NCBI GenBank assembly: GCA_018262715.1 | Contig: JADFDS010000040.1 | Span: 88,340 to 152,339 of the forward strand | Length of the DNA: 64,000 bases | Reading direction: 5' to 3' | Source: Bacteroidota bacterium | Lineage (GTDB): Bacteria; Bacteroidota; Bacteroidia; Bacteroidales; VadinHA17 | In this document: one piece after another, positions 19,145-26,436 of the stretch | Layout: every line of letters starts with the position of its first letter | How positions within the stretch are numbered: position 1 is the first letter of the stretch | Notes under the pieces: generated by a model | Told to the model about the DNA's origin: nothing | The model's input: only the letters and a program-made list of their open reading frames with translations | Database searches by the model: none | Position numbers and translations under genes: made by a program

Positions 19145-20224
19145 TCAGAAATCTGCCCCTATTACAAGACCGAATGATCTGTAACTTTCGTAAACCGGGG
19201 AAATGAATAACTCAGAATAAATCAGGCCGGCTGACAGGATAACTTTCCCGGAAGTCTCAAATGAGAGACCAGATGAGGCATTCAGTCCCATGCTGGTCTT
19301 CTCCTTTATTGTTACGCTGAAGGTATCAGACAGAATTTCTTGCGGAGTAATCACATCTGTATCTATTCTGGAGTTGTCTGAAATTATAGTCCGTGCGCAG
19401 AATCCTGCTGAGACAAAAGGCTTTATCCGGCCATTGCCGGAATTGTAAATAAACCGGAGGCCTGAAAAAAGGAGAAAGTTATGCATATGAAATTCATTAA
19501 CAATCTCAGTTGCCGGCGGAATATCCGCAGGGGAGCTGTAAAATCCATAACCGTATCGTTTCCCGGCAGACAGGTCAAGGCTGATTGAAAAATTTTTACT
19601 AACCCTGGGGAGGAGGGCTCTGAATGAGATCCCTGCTGAAGGGAATAAAGCAGGATCCAGCTTGAAGTGACCGAAGTCCTCTGAACTGCCGATATTCAAC
19701 ATATCAACATTGAACCCGGCAAATAAACTGATGTGTGGCACTAACGCCGGCGGCGGTAACTCATATACAATTCCCTCCTCAGATCCTGTGACTGCAATAT
19801 GATAGTCTTGCATCAGCTCTGTCAGATCATGTCTGGCAAATTCACATAAGTCAATGCGTTTATGCAGGCCCGGAGCTTCATTCATAACAATTTTAAGGAC
19901 AGATACAACTCCCTCTCTCCCGGACCAGGTTGCATTCTTGCCAACCTTCTCCGGTACAGAAATGGTAAACAATCTGCCGTCAATGTCTGTAATGTAATAG
20001 TAATTTGTTATACCGTCAGTCTGACAGTAAAGATCTGCAACCCCATCGAAAAGTACCTGAAGAACCTTGCCCTCCAATTGGGGTGATACTGATTTGCCGG
20101 GGATCATATGCCATTTGCTTCTTGTCATACCCTGACCTTCAGCCTTGGTGTGGATAGTAAAAATACCTAGCAGAATAACCATCAACCTGACAGCTATGCT
20201 ACACTGACAATTGAAACAGGTCAT
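19145..20224 (-). CDS. exported protein with probable outer-membrane beta-barrel
   Basis: A 359-residue protein of unrecognised family. A signal peptide covers about residues 10-31 (VRLMVILLGIFTIHTKAEGQ). The N-terminal half is soluble-like. The C-terminal half has amphipathic strands with alternating hydrophobic residues (ISLFAGFNVDML, FSISLDLSAGKRYGYGFY, FLLFSGLRFIYNS, IKPFVSAGFCARTI, KVILSAGLIYSELF) and ends in a terminal Phe (GLVIGADF), the usual signal for insertion of an outer-membrane beta-barrel. It precedes the TIG/Kelch lipoprotein by 3 bases, so the two may form a surface complex. Confidence 0.7.
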   Translation of the reverse strand: MTCFNCQCSIAVRLMVILLGIFTIHTKAEGQGMTRSKWHMIPGKSVSPQLEGKVLQVLFDGVADLYCQTDGITNYYYITDIDGRLFTISVPEKVGKNATWSGREGVVSVLKIVMNEAPGLHKRIDLCEFARHDLTELMQDYHIAVTGSEEGIVYELPPPALVPHISLFAGFNVDMLNIGSSEDFGHFKLDPALFPSAGISFRALLPRVSKNFSISLDLSAGKRYGYGFYSSPADIPPATEIVNEFHMHNFLLFSGLRFIYNSGNGRIKPFVSAGFCARTIISDNSRIDTDVITPQEILSDTFSVTIKEKTSMGLNASSGLSFETSGKVILSAGLIYSELFISPVYESYRSFGLVIGADF

Positions 20225-20331
20225 AACTAGAATAACACTTGGTTAGTAGATTCAATAAAGTTAAAAAAAAATAAATGCTTGATGAAACCAGAGTGATTAT
20301 TCCCATATTTGAGAAGAAAACATGAACTGCC

Positions 20332-21228
20332 GTGAACATTCTTTCAGTATTTCCGAATATTCTGAATTCACTTTCAGGTTTTGACCCGGGGTTTCTGAGT
20401 CTGGTTAATTTATGGATTACCATATTGATTATTGTAGTGCTTACCTGTTTCATTGTAAGTGAGATAACCCGCAACTACAGCCAGGTAGACAAGCTCTGGA
20501 GCCTTCTGCCGCCGGCCTATGCATGGGTGACAGTGGGCTCATTCCACACCGCCAGAACGGTTATCATGGCTGTGCTGGTTACACTCTGGGGACTTCGGCT
20601 TACCTATAACTTCCACCGCAAGGGAGGATATAATATCATTCCATGGAAAGGTGAGGAGGATTACCGCTGGAGCATTCTCAGGAAAAGCTCCGCACTTAAA
20701 GGCAGACTCAGGTTCGGGGCGTTCAACCTTTTATTCATCTCACTTTACCAGAATGTTGTCATCCTGCTCTTCACGACACCAATCCTCATGGCAGCACTTC
20801 ATCCTGAGAGTCCCCTGGGTGCAACTGACATTCTGGCTGCAGCGCTGATGATCACCTTTCTGATAACTGAGACTGTTGCCGACAACCAGCAGTACAGGTT
20901 CCAGACAATGAAGCGATCTGCCTCAGGCGGGGAACACGAGTACCGCGACTCGCTGAATAAGGGTTTCCTGACTGAGGGCTTATGGAAATATTTGCGTCAT
21001 CCGAATTTCGCCTCCGAGCAGGCAATCTGGATCAGCTTTTATTTCTTCGGAGTAGCTGCCTCCGGCAAATGGATCAACTTCACACTGCTCGGACCTGTTT
21101 TGCTGGTGCTGCTCTTCATCGGCAGTTCCATCATGACCGAGAACATAAGCAGCAGCAAGTACCCGGAATATTCAACCTACCAGAAGGAGGTTCCGAAATT
21201 CATTCCGCGAATCTTTCGCAGGAAGTAA
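20332..21228 (+). CDS. DUF1295-family membrane protein (steroid 5-alpha-reductase-like)
   Basis: A 298-residue integral membrane protein with about seven hydrophobic segments. The C-terminal part holds the DUF1295 signature EGLWKYLRHPNFASEQAIW, then TENISSSKYPEYSTYQKEVPKFIP, shared with steroid 5-alpha-reductase and isoprenylcysteine methyltransferase-like enzymes. Many act on lipids with NADPH or SAM; the substrate here is unknown. The start is GTG at 20332; the ATG at 20322 is in another frame. A near-consensus promoter (TTG-N22-CATATTTG) lies upstream. The gene is convergent with acr3. Confidence 0.85.
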   Translation: MNILSVFPNILNSLSGFDPGFLSLVNLWITILIIVVLTCFIVSEITRNYSQVDKLWSLLPPAYAWVTVGSFHTARTVIMAVLVTLWGLRLTYNFHRKGGYNIIPWKGEEDYRWSILRKSSALKGRLRFGAFNLLFISLYQNVVILLFTTPILMAALHPESPLGATDILAAALMITFLITETVADNQQYRFQTMKRSASGGEHEYRDSLNKGFLTEGLWKYLRHPNFASEQAIWISFYFFGVAASGKWINFTLLGPVLLVLLFIGSSIMTENISSSKYPEYSTYQKEVPKFIPRIFRRK

Positions 21229-21265
21229 TTCGAGTATCCTTACCGGAAGAACTATTAACCGGGCC

Positions 21266-21288
21266 GATGCAGCACCAATGCCTGCATC
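21266..21288. terminator. hairpin between DUF1295 gene and acr3
   Basis: GATGCAG and CTGCATC form a perfect 7-bp stem around a 9-base loop, followed by TT on the plus strand. It lies between two convergent gene ends and could terminate either. The T-run is short. Confidence 0.4.
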
Positions 21289-21344
21289 TTACGACTCTGA
21301 TCTCCTAAGGAGGAAAGTCTCAGTTATGTCAGTCCGCCCTGCCG

Positions 21345-22400
21345 TCAGGCCTCTGCCTGCCTGAAATACTTCGTTTTCAACCTCAGAGCGGCGTTCACCA
21401 GTGCAATCATCACCGGCACCTCTATCAGAGGTCCTATCACCGCAGCAAAGGCTTCGCCGGAATTAATACCGAAAACAGCAATTGCTACGGCTATCGCAAG
21501 TTCGAAGTTGTTGCTTGCTGCCGTGAAAGACAGTGTTGCAGTCTGTTCATAGTTCGCCCCCGCTCTCCTGCTCATGAAGAAGGAGACAAAGAACATTATG
21601 ACAAAATAGATAACCAGCGGGATAGCTATCCGTACCACATCAAGTGGTATCCTCACGATATATTCGCCTTTCAGCGAAAACATTACGAAAATTGTAAAGA
21701 GCAAAGCAATCAGGGTGAGCGGGCTGATCTTCGGGATGAACTTTGTATGATACCACTCCTTATTCTTCACCCTTATAAGGATGAAGCGTGTCAGGAATCC
21801 TGCAATGAAGGGTATACCAAGGTAGATGAAGACACTTTTGGCAATCTGACCGATTGTGATCTGTTCAACAGCATCATTCACCGGTAAGCCGAACCAGCCG
21901 GGCAGGACGGCAATAAAAAAGTATGCATACACTGAGAAAAAGAGCACCTGGAAGATGGAGTTGAAAGCAACCAGTCCAGCTGCGTACTGAGTATCCCCTT
22001 TTGCAAGGTCATTCCAGACAATCACCATGGCTATGCACCGCGCCAGGCCGATAAGTATCAGACCATACATATAATCGATGTTGAACCTCAGGAACAGTAT
22101 GGCCAGTAGGAACATCAGAACGGGACCGATTATCCAGTTCTGCACAAGTGACAGACCGAGCACGCGGGTGTTCCTGAACACATCCGCTAATTCTTCATAT
22201 TTCACCTTGGCCAGAGGCGGATACATCATCACTATCAGGCCAATGGCAATTGGTATATTGGTCGTTCCACTGGAAAGATTGTTCCAGAATCCGGCGATCT
22301 CAGGGCTCAGCCATCCGATAATCACTCCGGCCGCCATAGCCAGGATGATCCACAGGGTGAGATACCGGTCAAGCAGTTTGAGTCGTTTTTTTGAAGGCAT
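21345..22400 (-). CDS. acr3: ACR3-family arsenite efflux transporter
   Basis: A 351-residue membrane protein with ten hydrophobic segments that extrudes arsenite using the proton gradient. The conserved cysteine is in [19 protein letters not shown] (TM4) and the conserved glutamate in [17 protein letters not shown] and [10 protein letters not shown] (TM9-10). The ATG at 22400 is chosen; an ATG at 22454 would translate the small AT-rich repeat upstream and add 18 residues unlike the family. It is the last gene of arsC-arsM-acr3 and lies about 70 bases after arsM. Confidence 0.95.
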   Translation of the reverse strand: MPSKKRLKLLDRYLTLWIILAMAAGVIIGWLSPEIAGFWNNLSSGTTNIPIAIGLIVMMYPPLAKVKYEELADVFRNTRVLGLSLVQNWIIGPVLMFLLAILFLRFNIDYMYGLILIGLARCIAMVIVWNDLAKGDTQYAAGLVAFNSIFQVLFFSVYAYFFIAVLPGWFGLPVNDAVEQITIGQIAKSVFIYLGIPFIAGFLTRFILIRVKNKEWYHTKFIPKISPLTLIALLFTIFVMFSLKGEYIVRIPLDVVRIAIPLVIYFVIMFFVSFFMSRRAGANYEQTATLSFTAASNNFELAIAVAIAVFGINSGEAFAAVIGPLIEVPVMIALVNAALRLKTKYFRQAEA

Positions 22401-22413
22401 ATTCAGAATTTGA

Positions 22414-22437
22414 GATTTGCGATATGCGATTTGCGAT
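22414..22437. repeat. short direct repeat before acr3
   Basis: GATTTGCGAT occurs twice with a 14-base period in the gap between arsM and acr3, surrounded by similar AT-rich sequence. Meaning is unknown. Confidence 0.6.
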
Positions 22438-22471
22438 TTTATAAAGTACTGCACAAGTTTTTGGCTGCTGA

Positions 22472-23263
22472 TCAGCTGATGATTCCGGGCTTGATGGCTG
22501 ATATGGTAATGCTGTATACTCCATTGTCGTCCTGATCTTCCGTGGGGTCAATAATGCCCTCCGGCAACTCAATCCTCTTTTGCTTGTGGAAGTTTATGTC
22601 ATTAAATCCGGCTTTCTTTATAAACGTGAGATACTGATTCATGGTTGAAGCTCCGGAAACACATCCGGCATACAACTCTGCATCGGATCGCGCCCTTTCT
22701 GACAGATTTCCCTTTACCACCACATCTGAGACGCTGAAATGTCCGCCACTCTTTAAAACCCTGAAAATCTCACTGAACGCCTTCTGTTTATCAGGAACCA
22801 GATTGAGTACACAGTTTGAAAGCACTACATCATAGCTGTTGTCAGGTAGTGGCATCTCTTCAATGTCTCCTCTCAGAAATTCTACATTTGAGTACCCCAG
22901 TTTTTTCCTGTTCTCTTCTGCCTTTAACAGCATCTGCTCTGTAAAATCAATACCTGTCACATGACCTGTCTCACCCGTCAGCGCCCTGGCAACGAAACAG
23001 TCATTGCCGGCACCGCTGCCAAGATCAAGAATACGGTCACCATGCCGGATATCTGCATAATCAACCGGCACACCGCATCCAAGGCTCAGGTCAGCGTCAG
23101 GAACATACCCGTCGAGATGATCGTAACTTTCATTGAAGGTACTTATCTTTTCTGTTGAGCAACATCCGGTTGTACTGCAGCAGGAGTCTTGTGAAGCTTC
23201 ATCCGACGATGCTATTTTACCGTACTTTTTCTGTACAATAAGTTTCAGTTCTGCGGGATTCAT
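22472..23263 (-). CDS. arsM: arsenite S-adenosylmethionine methyltransferase
   Basis: Methylates As(III) to mono- and dimethylated species in the cytoplasm. The 263-residue protein has motif [13 protein letters not shown] and the three As(III)-binding cysteines typical of ArsM: C63 (SLGCGVP), C151 (SNCVLNLVP) and C201 (AGCVSGA). An extra cluster near the N-terminus, CCSTTGCC (C28, C29, C34, C35), may also bind arsenic. The ATG overlaps the arsC stop as ATGA, so translation is coupled to arsC. Confidence 0.95.
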   Translation of the reverse strand: MNPAELKLIVQKKYGKIASSDEASQDSCCSTTGCCSTEKISTFNESYDHLDGYVPDADLSLGCGVPVDYADIRHGDRILDLGSGAGNDCFVARALTGETGHVTGIDFTEQMLLKAEENRKKLGYSNVEFLRGDIEEMPLPDNSYDVVLSNCVLNLVPDKQKAFSEIFRVLKSGGHFSVSDVVVKGNLSERARSDAELYAGCVSGASTMNQYLTFIKKAGFNDINFHKQKRIELPEGIIDPTEDQDDNGVYSITISAIKPGIIS

Positions 23264-23694
23264 GACTTGTTACTGATGTATTCGTTATAAAACTGCAGGA
23301 ATGTCTCACGAATCTGATCGCGTATCCTGATATATTCACTGTGAATGAACTCCGGTGTTCCGGTGGCATGTGAGGGATCCTCAAATCCGAGATGGAGTCT
23401 GTTCTTCACCATGCCGAAAAATGCCGGACAGGTTTCATTGGCATGATCACATACAGTGATCACATAGTCCCACTCCTCATCAAAATATTCATCAACAAGG
23501 TGAGGAGAATGATGGCTGATGTCAATCCCCAGGTCAGCCATCACCTCAACTGCCTTAGGATTGATCCTGGCTGCCGGCTCCGTACCCCCGGATCTGACAT
23601 GAAGATTGTGGTCAAATGATTGCAGGAAGCCGTGAGCCATCTGGCTGCGGCAACTGTTGCCCGTACAGAGAATCAGTATTTTCATTTTGTGCAT
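23260..23694 (-). CDS. arsC: arsenate reductase, thioredoxin-coupled type
   Basis: Reduces arsenate to arsenite with a three-cysteine relay related to low-molecular-weight tyrosine phosphatases. The P-loop is CTGNSCRS (C10-R16) and the relay pair is in VCDHANETCP (C82 and C89), the same numbering and spacing as S. aureus pI258 ArsC; the phosphatase Asp-Pro is present (EDPSHATG). Another ATG at 23685 is possible. It is the first gene of arsC-arsM-acr3. A promoter with an overlapping ArsR-type operator lies about 180 bases upstream, with a tandem octamer repeat in the leader between. Confidence 0.94.
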   Translation of the reverse strand: MHKMKILILCTGNSCRSQMAHGFLQSFDHNLHVRSGGTEPAARINPKAVEVMADLGIDISHHSPHLVDEYFDEEWDYVITVCDHANETCPAFFGMVKNRLHLGFEDPSHATGTPEFIHSEYIRIRDQIRETFLQFYNEYISNKS

Positions 23695-23705
23695 ATCATT
23701 TTGTC

Positions 23706-23809
23706 AGGTCTGAAGGTCTGAAGGTCTGAAGGTCTGAAGGTCTGAAGGTCTGAAGGTCTGAAGGTCTGAAGGTCTGAAGGTCTGAAGGTCTGAAGGTCTG
23801 AAGGTCTGA
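23706..23809. repeat. tandem octanucleotide repeat (AGGTCTGA)13 in the arsC leader
   Basis: Thirteen identical, uninterrupted copies of AGGTCTGA, then a decaying fourteenth (AGGTCCGT). It lies 12 bases before the arsC ATG, within the expected untranslated leader. Perfect copies indicate recent expansion or ongoing slippage. Confidence 0.95.
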
Positions 23810-23875
23810 AGGTCCGTATATTGCTTATCATTGCCTTACGCTGCAGCCAATTGCCTCTTGCCTGATCTGACTAAT

Positions 23876-23906
23876 CAAAGATAATCATTTCGTATATTTA
23901 CGAAAT
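23876..23906 (-). promoter_or_regulatory. arsC promoter with ArsR-type operator (site A)
   Basis: On the minus strand the operator ATTTCG-N8-CGAAAT (23906-23887, exact 8-bp arms ATTTCGTA/TACGAAAT) is followed after 3 bases by TATCTTTG (23883-23876), a perfect TAnnTTTG. The operator therefore covers the space between -33 and -7, the usual place for a repressor that blocks RNA polymerase. The same 6-8-6 pattern occurs at three other ars promoters in the window. Confidence 0.8.
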
Positions 23907-23949
23907 TCTTGTAATAAGAATTTCTCCAAATCCGGATCAAAATCATCAA

Positions 23950-24663
23950 TCAGACTTTCTCAATTTCGAGCTTGTAACCAAGTGTCGGTATGGTGACAAT
24001 CCGGACAGAGGGATCTCTCTTAAGATAACTTCGCAGTTTGGAAATGAATACGTCGAGACTCCGTCCGGTATAATAATCAGCTTCGCCCCAGACGCCGATC
24101 ATAATCTCGTCACGTGTAACGATGTTGTTTACCGAAACTGCAAGCATTTTGAGTATTTTGCACTCCTTTATTGTCATTCTCTGCGTGTTGCCGCCATGAG
24201 TCAGCATAAGGTTCTGCGGATCAAAAGAGAACTGGCCGATGCTGATGACGTCAAATGTCTGGAATGCAACCGGGCCTGATTGGATCGTTCTGTTGAGCAC
24301 AGCACGAATTCTGTAAAGAAGTTCCTCCTCTTCGAACGGTTTGGTTATATAGTCATCGACTCCCAGGCGAAAACCCGCGATCTTGTCTTCCTTGAGTGAA
24401 CGTGCAGAGAGTATTATCACGGGGATCCTGCTGTCAAGTTTCTTTATCCCGGATGTGAGTGTGAAACCATCCATGCCGGGCAGCATGATGTCAATCAGAC
24501 AAAAGTCGGCTCCGGCTCTTGAAAAACCCTGCAATGCTGAAAGACCATCACGATACAGTATCACTTCAAAACCGTTTGACTCAAGGAAATCAACCAGCAA
24601 AAATCCAAGGTTGACGTCATCCTCGGCAAGGAGTATTCTTGTGTTTTTCACGTTGTTACTCAT
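23950..24663 (-). CDS. OmpR-family response regulator
   Basis: A 237-residue regulator: receiver domain (residues 10-125; acidic pocket EDD at 14-16, phosphoacceptor D58 in LIDIMLPGMDG, conserved lysine in DDYITKPF) and a winged-helix output domain (residues 145-237; SLDVFISKLRSYLKRDPSVRIVTIPTLGYKLEI). The ATG at 24663 is used because it overlaps the kinase stop as ATGAGTAA; an upstream ATG at 24687 is less likely. A run of four TAAC half-sites at 10-11 bp spacing upstream of the kinase gene is a plausible target. Confidence 0.95.
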   Translation of the reverse strand: MSNNVKNTRILLAEDDVNLGFLLVDFLESNGFEVILYRDGLSALQGFSRAGADFCLIDIMLPGMDGFTLTSGIKKLDSRIPVIILSARSLKEDKIAGFRLGVDDYITKPFEEEELLYRIRAVLNRTIQSGPVAFQTFDVISIGQFSFDPQNLMLTHGGNTQRMTIKECKILKMLAVSVNNIVTRDEIMIGVWGEADYYTGRSLDVFISKLRSYLKRDPSVRIVTIPTLGYKLEIEKV

Positions 24664-25918
24664 TTCCCGGTGCCAGGGGAAGGTCAATCATCACGGCAAG
24701 ACCGCCTTCTTTCCTGTTTGAAATTTTAATATTGCCTTTCATTCCCGCAATAATTCCCCTTACCTGGTAAAGTCCAAGCCCGAAACCGTCCACATTATGA
24801 GTATTGCCCGCAGGAACACGGAAATACTTCTCAAATACTTTATCCCGGAATTCCCTGGCTATTCCGGGACCTTTGTCATTAATCTCAATCAACAGCCTGT
24901 TATCCTTAGAAATCAGTTTTACGAGAATTTCAGGTGGTTGACCAGAATATTTGACTGCATTATCGACAAGGTTCCCGAGGGCAATGTAAAACAGATCCGG
25001 GTTGCCGGTAACCGTGAACCGGCGGCCCTCCTTTTCGATGTCCAGTTTTCCGCCTTTTTGTTCAATCTGTACCCTGAATGTCTCAGCAATATCTTCCACG
25101 GCTGCGCCGGCATTTATCTCCTCCAGGGTCTGGGATTTGTCAATTACTGCAAAGTCAGTCTTAAGCAACTTCTCCACCTTCTCATTCAGCTTGGCCTGTT
25201 CGGTTCTGATGACAGAAGAGTAAAACGACAGTTTCTCATCACTTTCCACTTTTTCATTCTTTGAGAGCATACTGTTGGCAAGTGATATATTGGTCAGCGG
25301 AGTTTTGAACTCATGAGTAACATTGTTTACAAAATCGACAATGCTCTCCGAAAGGAGCTTTTCTCTCCGGTAGAAATTATATATGATTATGAACGAGATT
25401 GTGACAAGAAACAGGAGGAGCAGCGAGAAGATAAAGATATCGCCCATCTGGGCGATGATGAAGTCCCGTTTCTCGGGAAAGCGGAGGCTGAGTCTGTAAC
25501 CGGATTTTTCAAGCATCTCCTCAAGGCCGTTGCTGAAATAGGTGTTTTTAGGCCGGGGGATGTTAGCGGGCAGGTCCGAGCTCACGATATCAAATTCAAA
25601 GTCCAATCCAATTCCATAGAAGTTCAGGTCCTTCCTGATCAGTGATTTCATGCTTTCCCACTCCTCCCTTGTCTTCATCACAAGCATGCACGACTCATTG
25701 CCGCCATGCTTCAGGCAATTGTTTACCTCGCTGCATATTGCTTCGTTTCCTGACAGGGTCTCCACGATTCTCATCATTGCCATCTCAACGCTGTGGTTAA
25801 ACTGAGCTTCCTGCATGCGGGCCGCTTTCAGGATCCATGAGAACTGTATGGCGGTAAGGGCTATAAGGGCGCCCAATGCCAGCAAAAGAATCATCAGTTG
25901 TGCGCGCGATCTTTTCAT
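24656..25918 (-). CDS. sensor histidine kinase with Cys-containing periplasmic domain
   Basis: A 420-residue membrane kinase: TM1 at 8-30, periplasmic domain to about 159, TM2 at 160-181, HisKA with the phosphorylated H202 (VTHEFKTPLTN), then HATPase with N-box (ALGNLVDNAVKYS), DKGPGIA and FGLGLYQVRGI. The periplasmic domain carries C62, C68 and C77, unusual for a Bacteroidota kinase and suggestive of metal, metalloid or redox sensing; this is inference. It is followed by its response regulator with an 8-base overlap and diverges from the cysteine-rich protein gene. A TATTTTTG box at 25931-25924 lies just upstream. Confidence 0.93.
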   Translation of the reverse strand: MKRSRAQLMILLLALGALIALTAIQFSWILKAARMQEAQFNHSVEMAMMRIVETLSGNEAICSEVNNCLKHGGNESCMLVMKTREEWESMKSLIRKDLNFYGIGLDFEFDIVSSDLPANIPRPKNTYFSNGLEEMLEKSGYRLSLRFPEKRDFIIAQMGDIFIFSLLLLFLVTISFIIIYNFYRREKLLSESIVDFVNNVTHEFKTPLTNISLANSMLSKNEKVESDEKLSFYSSVIRTEQAKLNEKVEKLLKTDFAVIDKSQTLEEINAGAAVEDIAETFRVQIEQKGGKLDIEKEGRRFTVTGNPDLFYIALGNLVDNAVKYSGQPPEILVKLISKDNRLLIEINDKGPGIAREFRDKVFEKYFRVPAGNTHNVDGFGLGLYQVRGIIAGMKGNIKISNRKEGGLAVMIDLPLAPGNE

Positions 25919-25923
25919 AAGCT

Positions 25924-25931
25924 CAAAAATA
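25924..25931 (-). promoter_or_regulatory. putative -7 element of the kinase-regulator operon
   Basis: TATTTTTG on the minus strand matches TAnnTTTG, but ends 5 bases before the ATG, so the message would be leaderless or nearly so. No TTTG at -33. Confidence 0.4.
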
Positions 25932-25955
25932 AGGAGTTTTTATGATGAGGATTAA

Positions 25956-26006
25956 GATTTAACATCGGGGTAACACGATTTAACAACAGAATAACCTGAT
26001 TAAAAA
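25956..26006. promoter_or_regulatory. tandem direct-repeat array, candidate response-regulator sites
   Basis: Four TAAC half-sites start at 25960, 25971, 25981 and 25992, i.e. steps of 11, 10 and 11 bases. At a larger scale GATTTAACA, GATTTAACA and GATTAAAAA start at 25956, 25977 and 25998, exactly 21 bases apart, two helical turns. This is the layout bound by OmpR/PhoB-type regulators. It lies between two divergent promoters, just upstream of the -7 box of the cysteine-rich protein gene, which has no -33 TTTG. Confidence 0.7.
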
Positions 26007-26016
26007 TCCGTCTGCC

Positions 26017-26024
26017 TAATTTTG
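26017..26024 (+). promoter_or_regulatory. -7 element of the cysteine-rich protein promoter
   Basis: TAATTTTG matches TAnnTTTG, 24 bases before the ATG at 26049. The -33 position carries the last TAAC half-site instead of TTTG, as expected for an activator-dependent promoter. Confidence 0.55.
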
Positions 26025-26048
26025 ACGCAAACAAAAACTATTAAAGTC

Positions 26049-26384
26049 ATGAAGAAATTCATCCCTGGAATCTCAGCTCTCATAATTCTGTCGTTTGTTG
26101 TGATATCAGTTGTAAATGCACAGAATGACCAGAAGAAGGAAAAGAAAGCCAAAACGGAATCCGTAAAAGACTGTTCAAAATGCCCCTCTGCAGCCAGCTG
26201 TGAAATGGCCGCCGGCGAAGCTCCGGTACCCGGGTCTCAGGTGAAGCATGCTTCAGCAAACTGTGATCCGGCAAAATGCAAAGAAGGGAAGTGTGATGCT
26301 GCCTGCAAGACCGCCTGCACCAAGACAGGACCGGATGCAAAATGCGACCCGGCAAAATGCCACTCAGTTGCTGAGAAAAAGTAA
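26049..26384 (+). CDS. small cysteine-rich secreted protein
   Basis: A 111-residue protein of unrecognised family. A signal peptide spans residues 1-24 (cleavage after VVNA). The mature part of about 87 residues is lysine-rich and holds ten cysteines at 42, 45, 51, 72, 77, 82, 86, 90, 99 and 104, including two copies of CDPAKC. The pattern resembles metallothionein-like metal or metalloid binding more than disulfide-rich folds, but this cannot be decided from sequence. The open frame extends upstream to a TTG at 26022, which is not preferred. It is divergent from the kinase-regulator pair and convergent with the DUF318 permease. Confidence 0.85.
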   Translation: MKKFIPGISALIILSFVVISVVNAQNDQKKEKKAKTESVKDCSKCPSAASCEMAAGEAPVPGSQVKHASANCDPAKCKEGKCDAACKTACTKTGPDAKCDPAKCHSVAEKK

Positions 26385-26436
26385 AGTCCGGCTATTCTGC
26401 CTGATACCTTACCCTCTGTTTCGCTTATCCGTTGCC

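Noticed and set aside
23706-23817. CRISPR array
   Set aside because: The octamers are head to tail with no spacers, and no cas gene is present.
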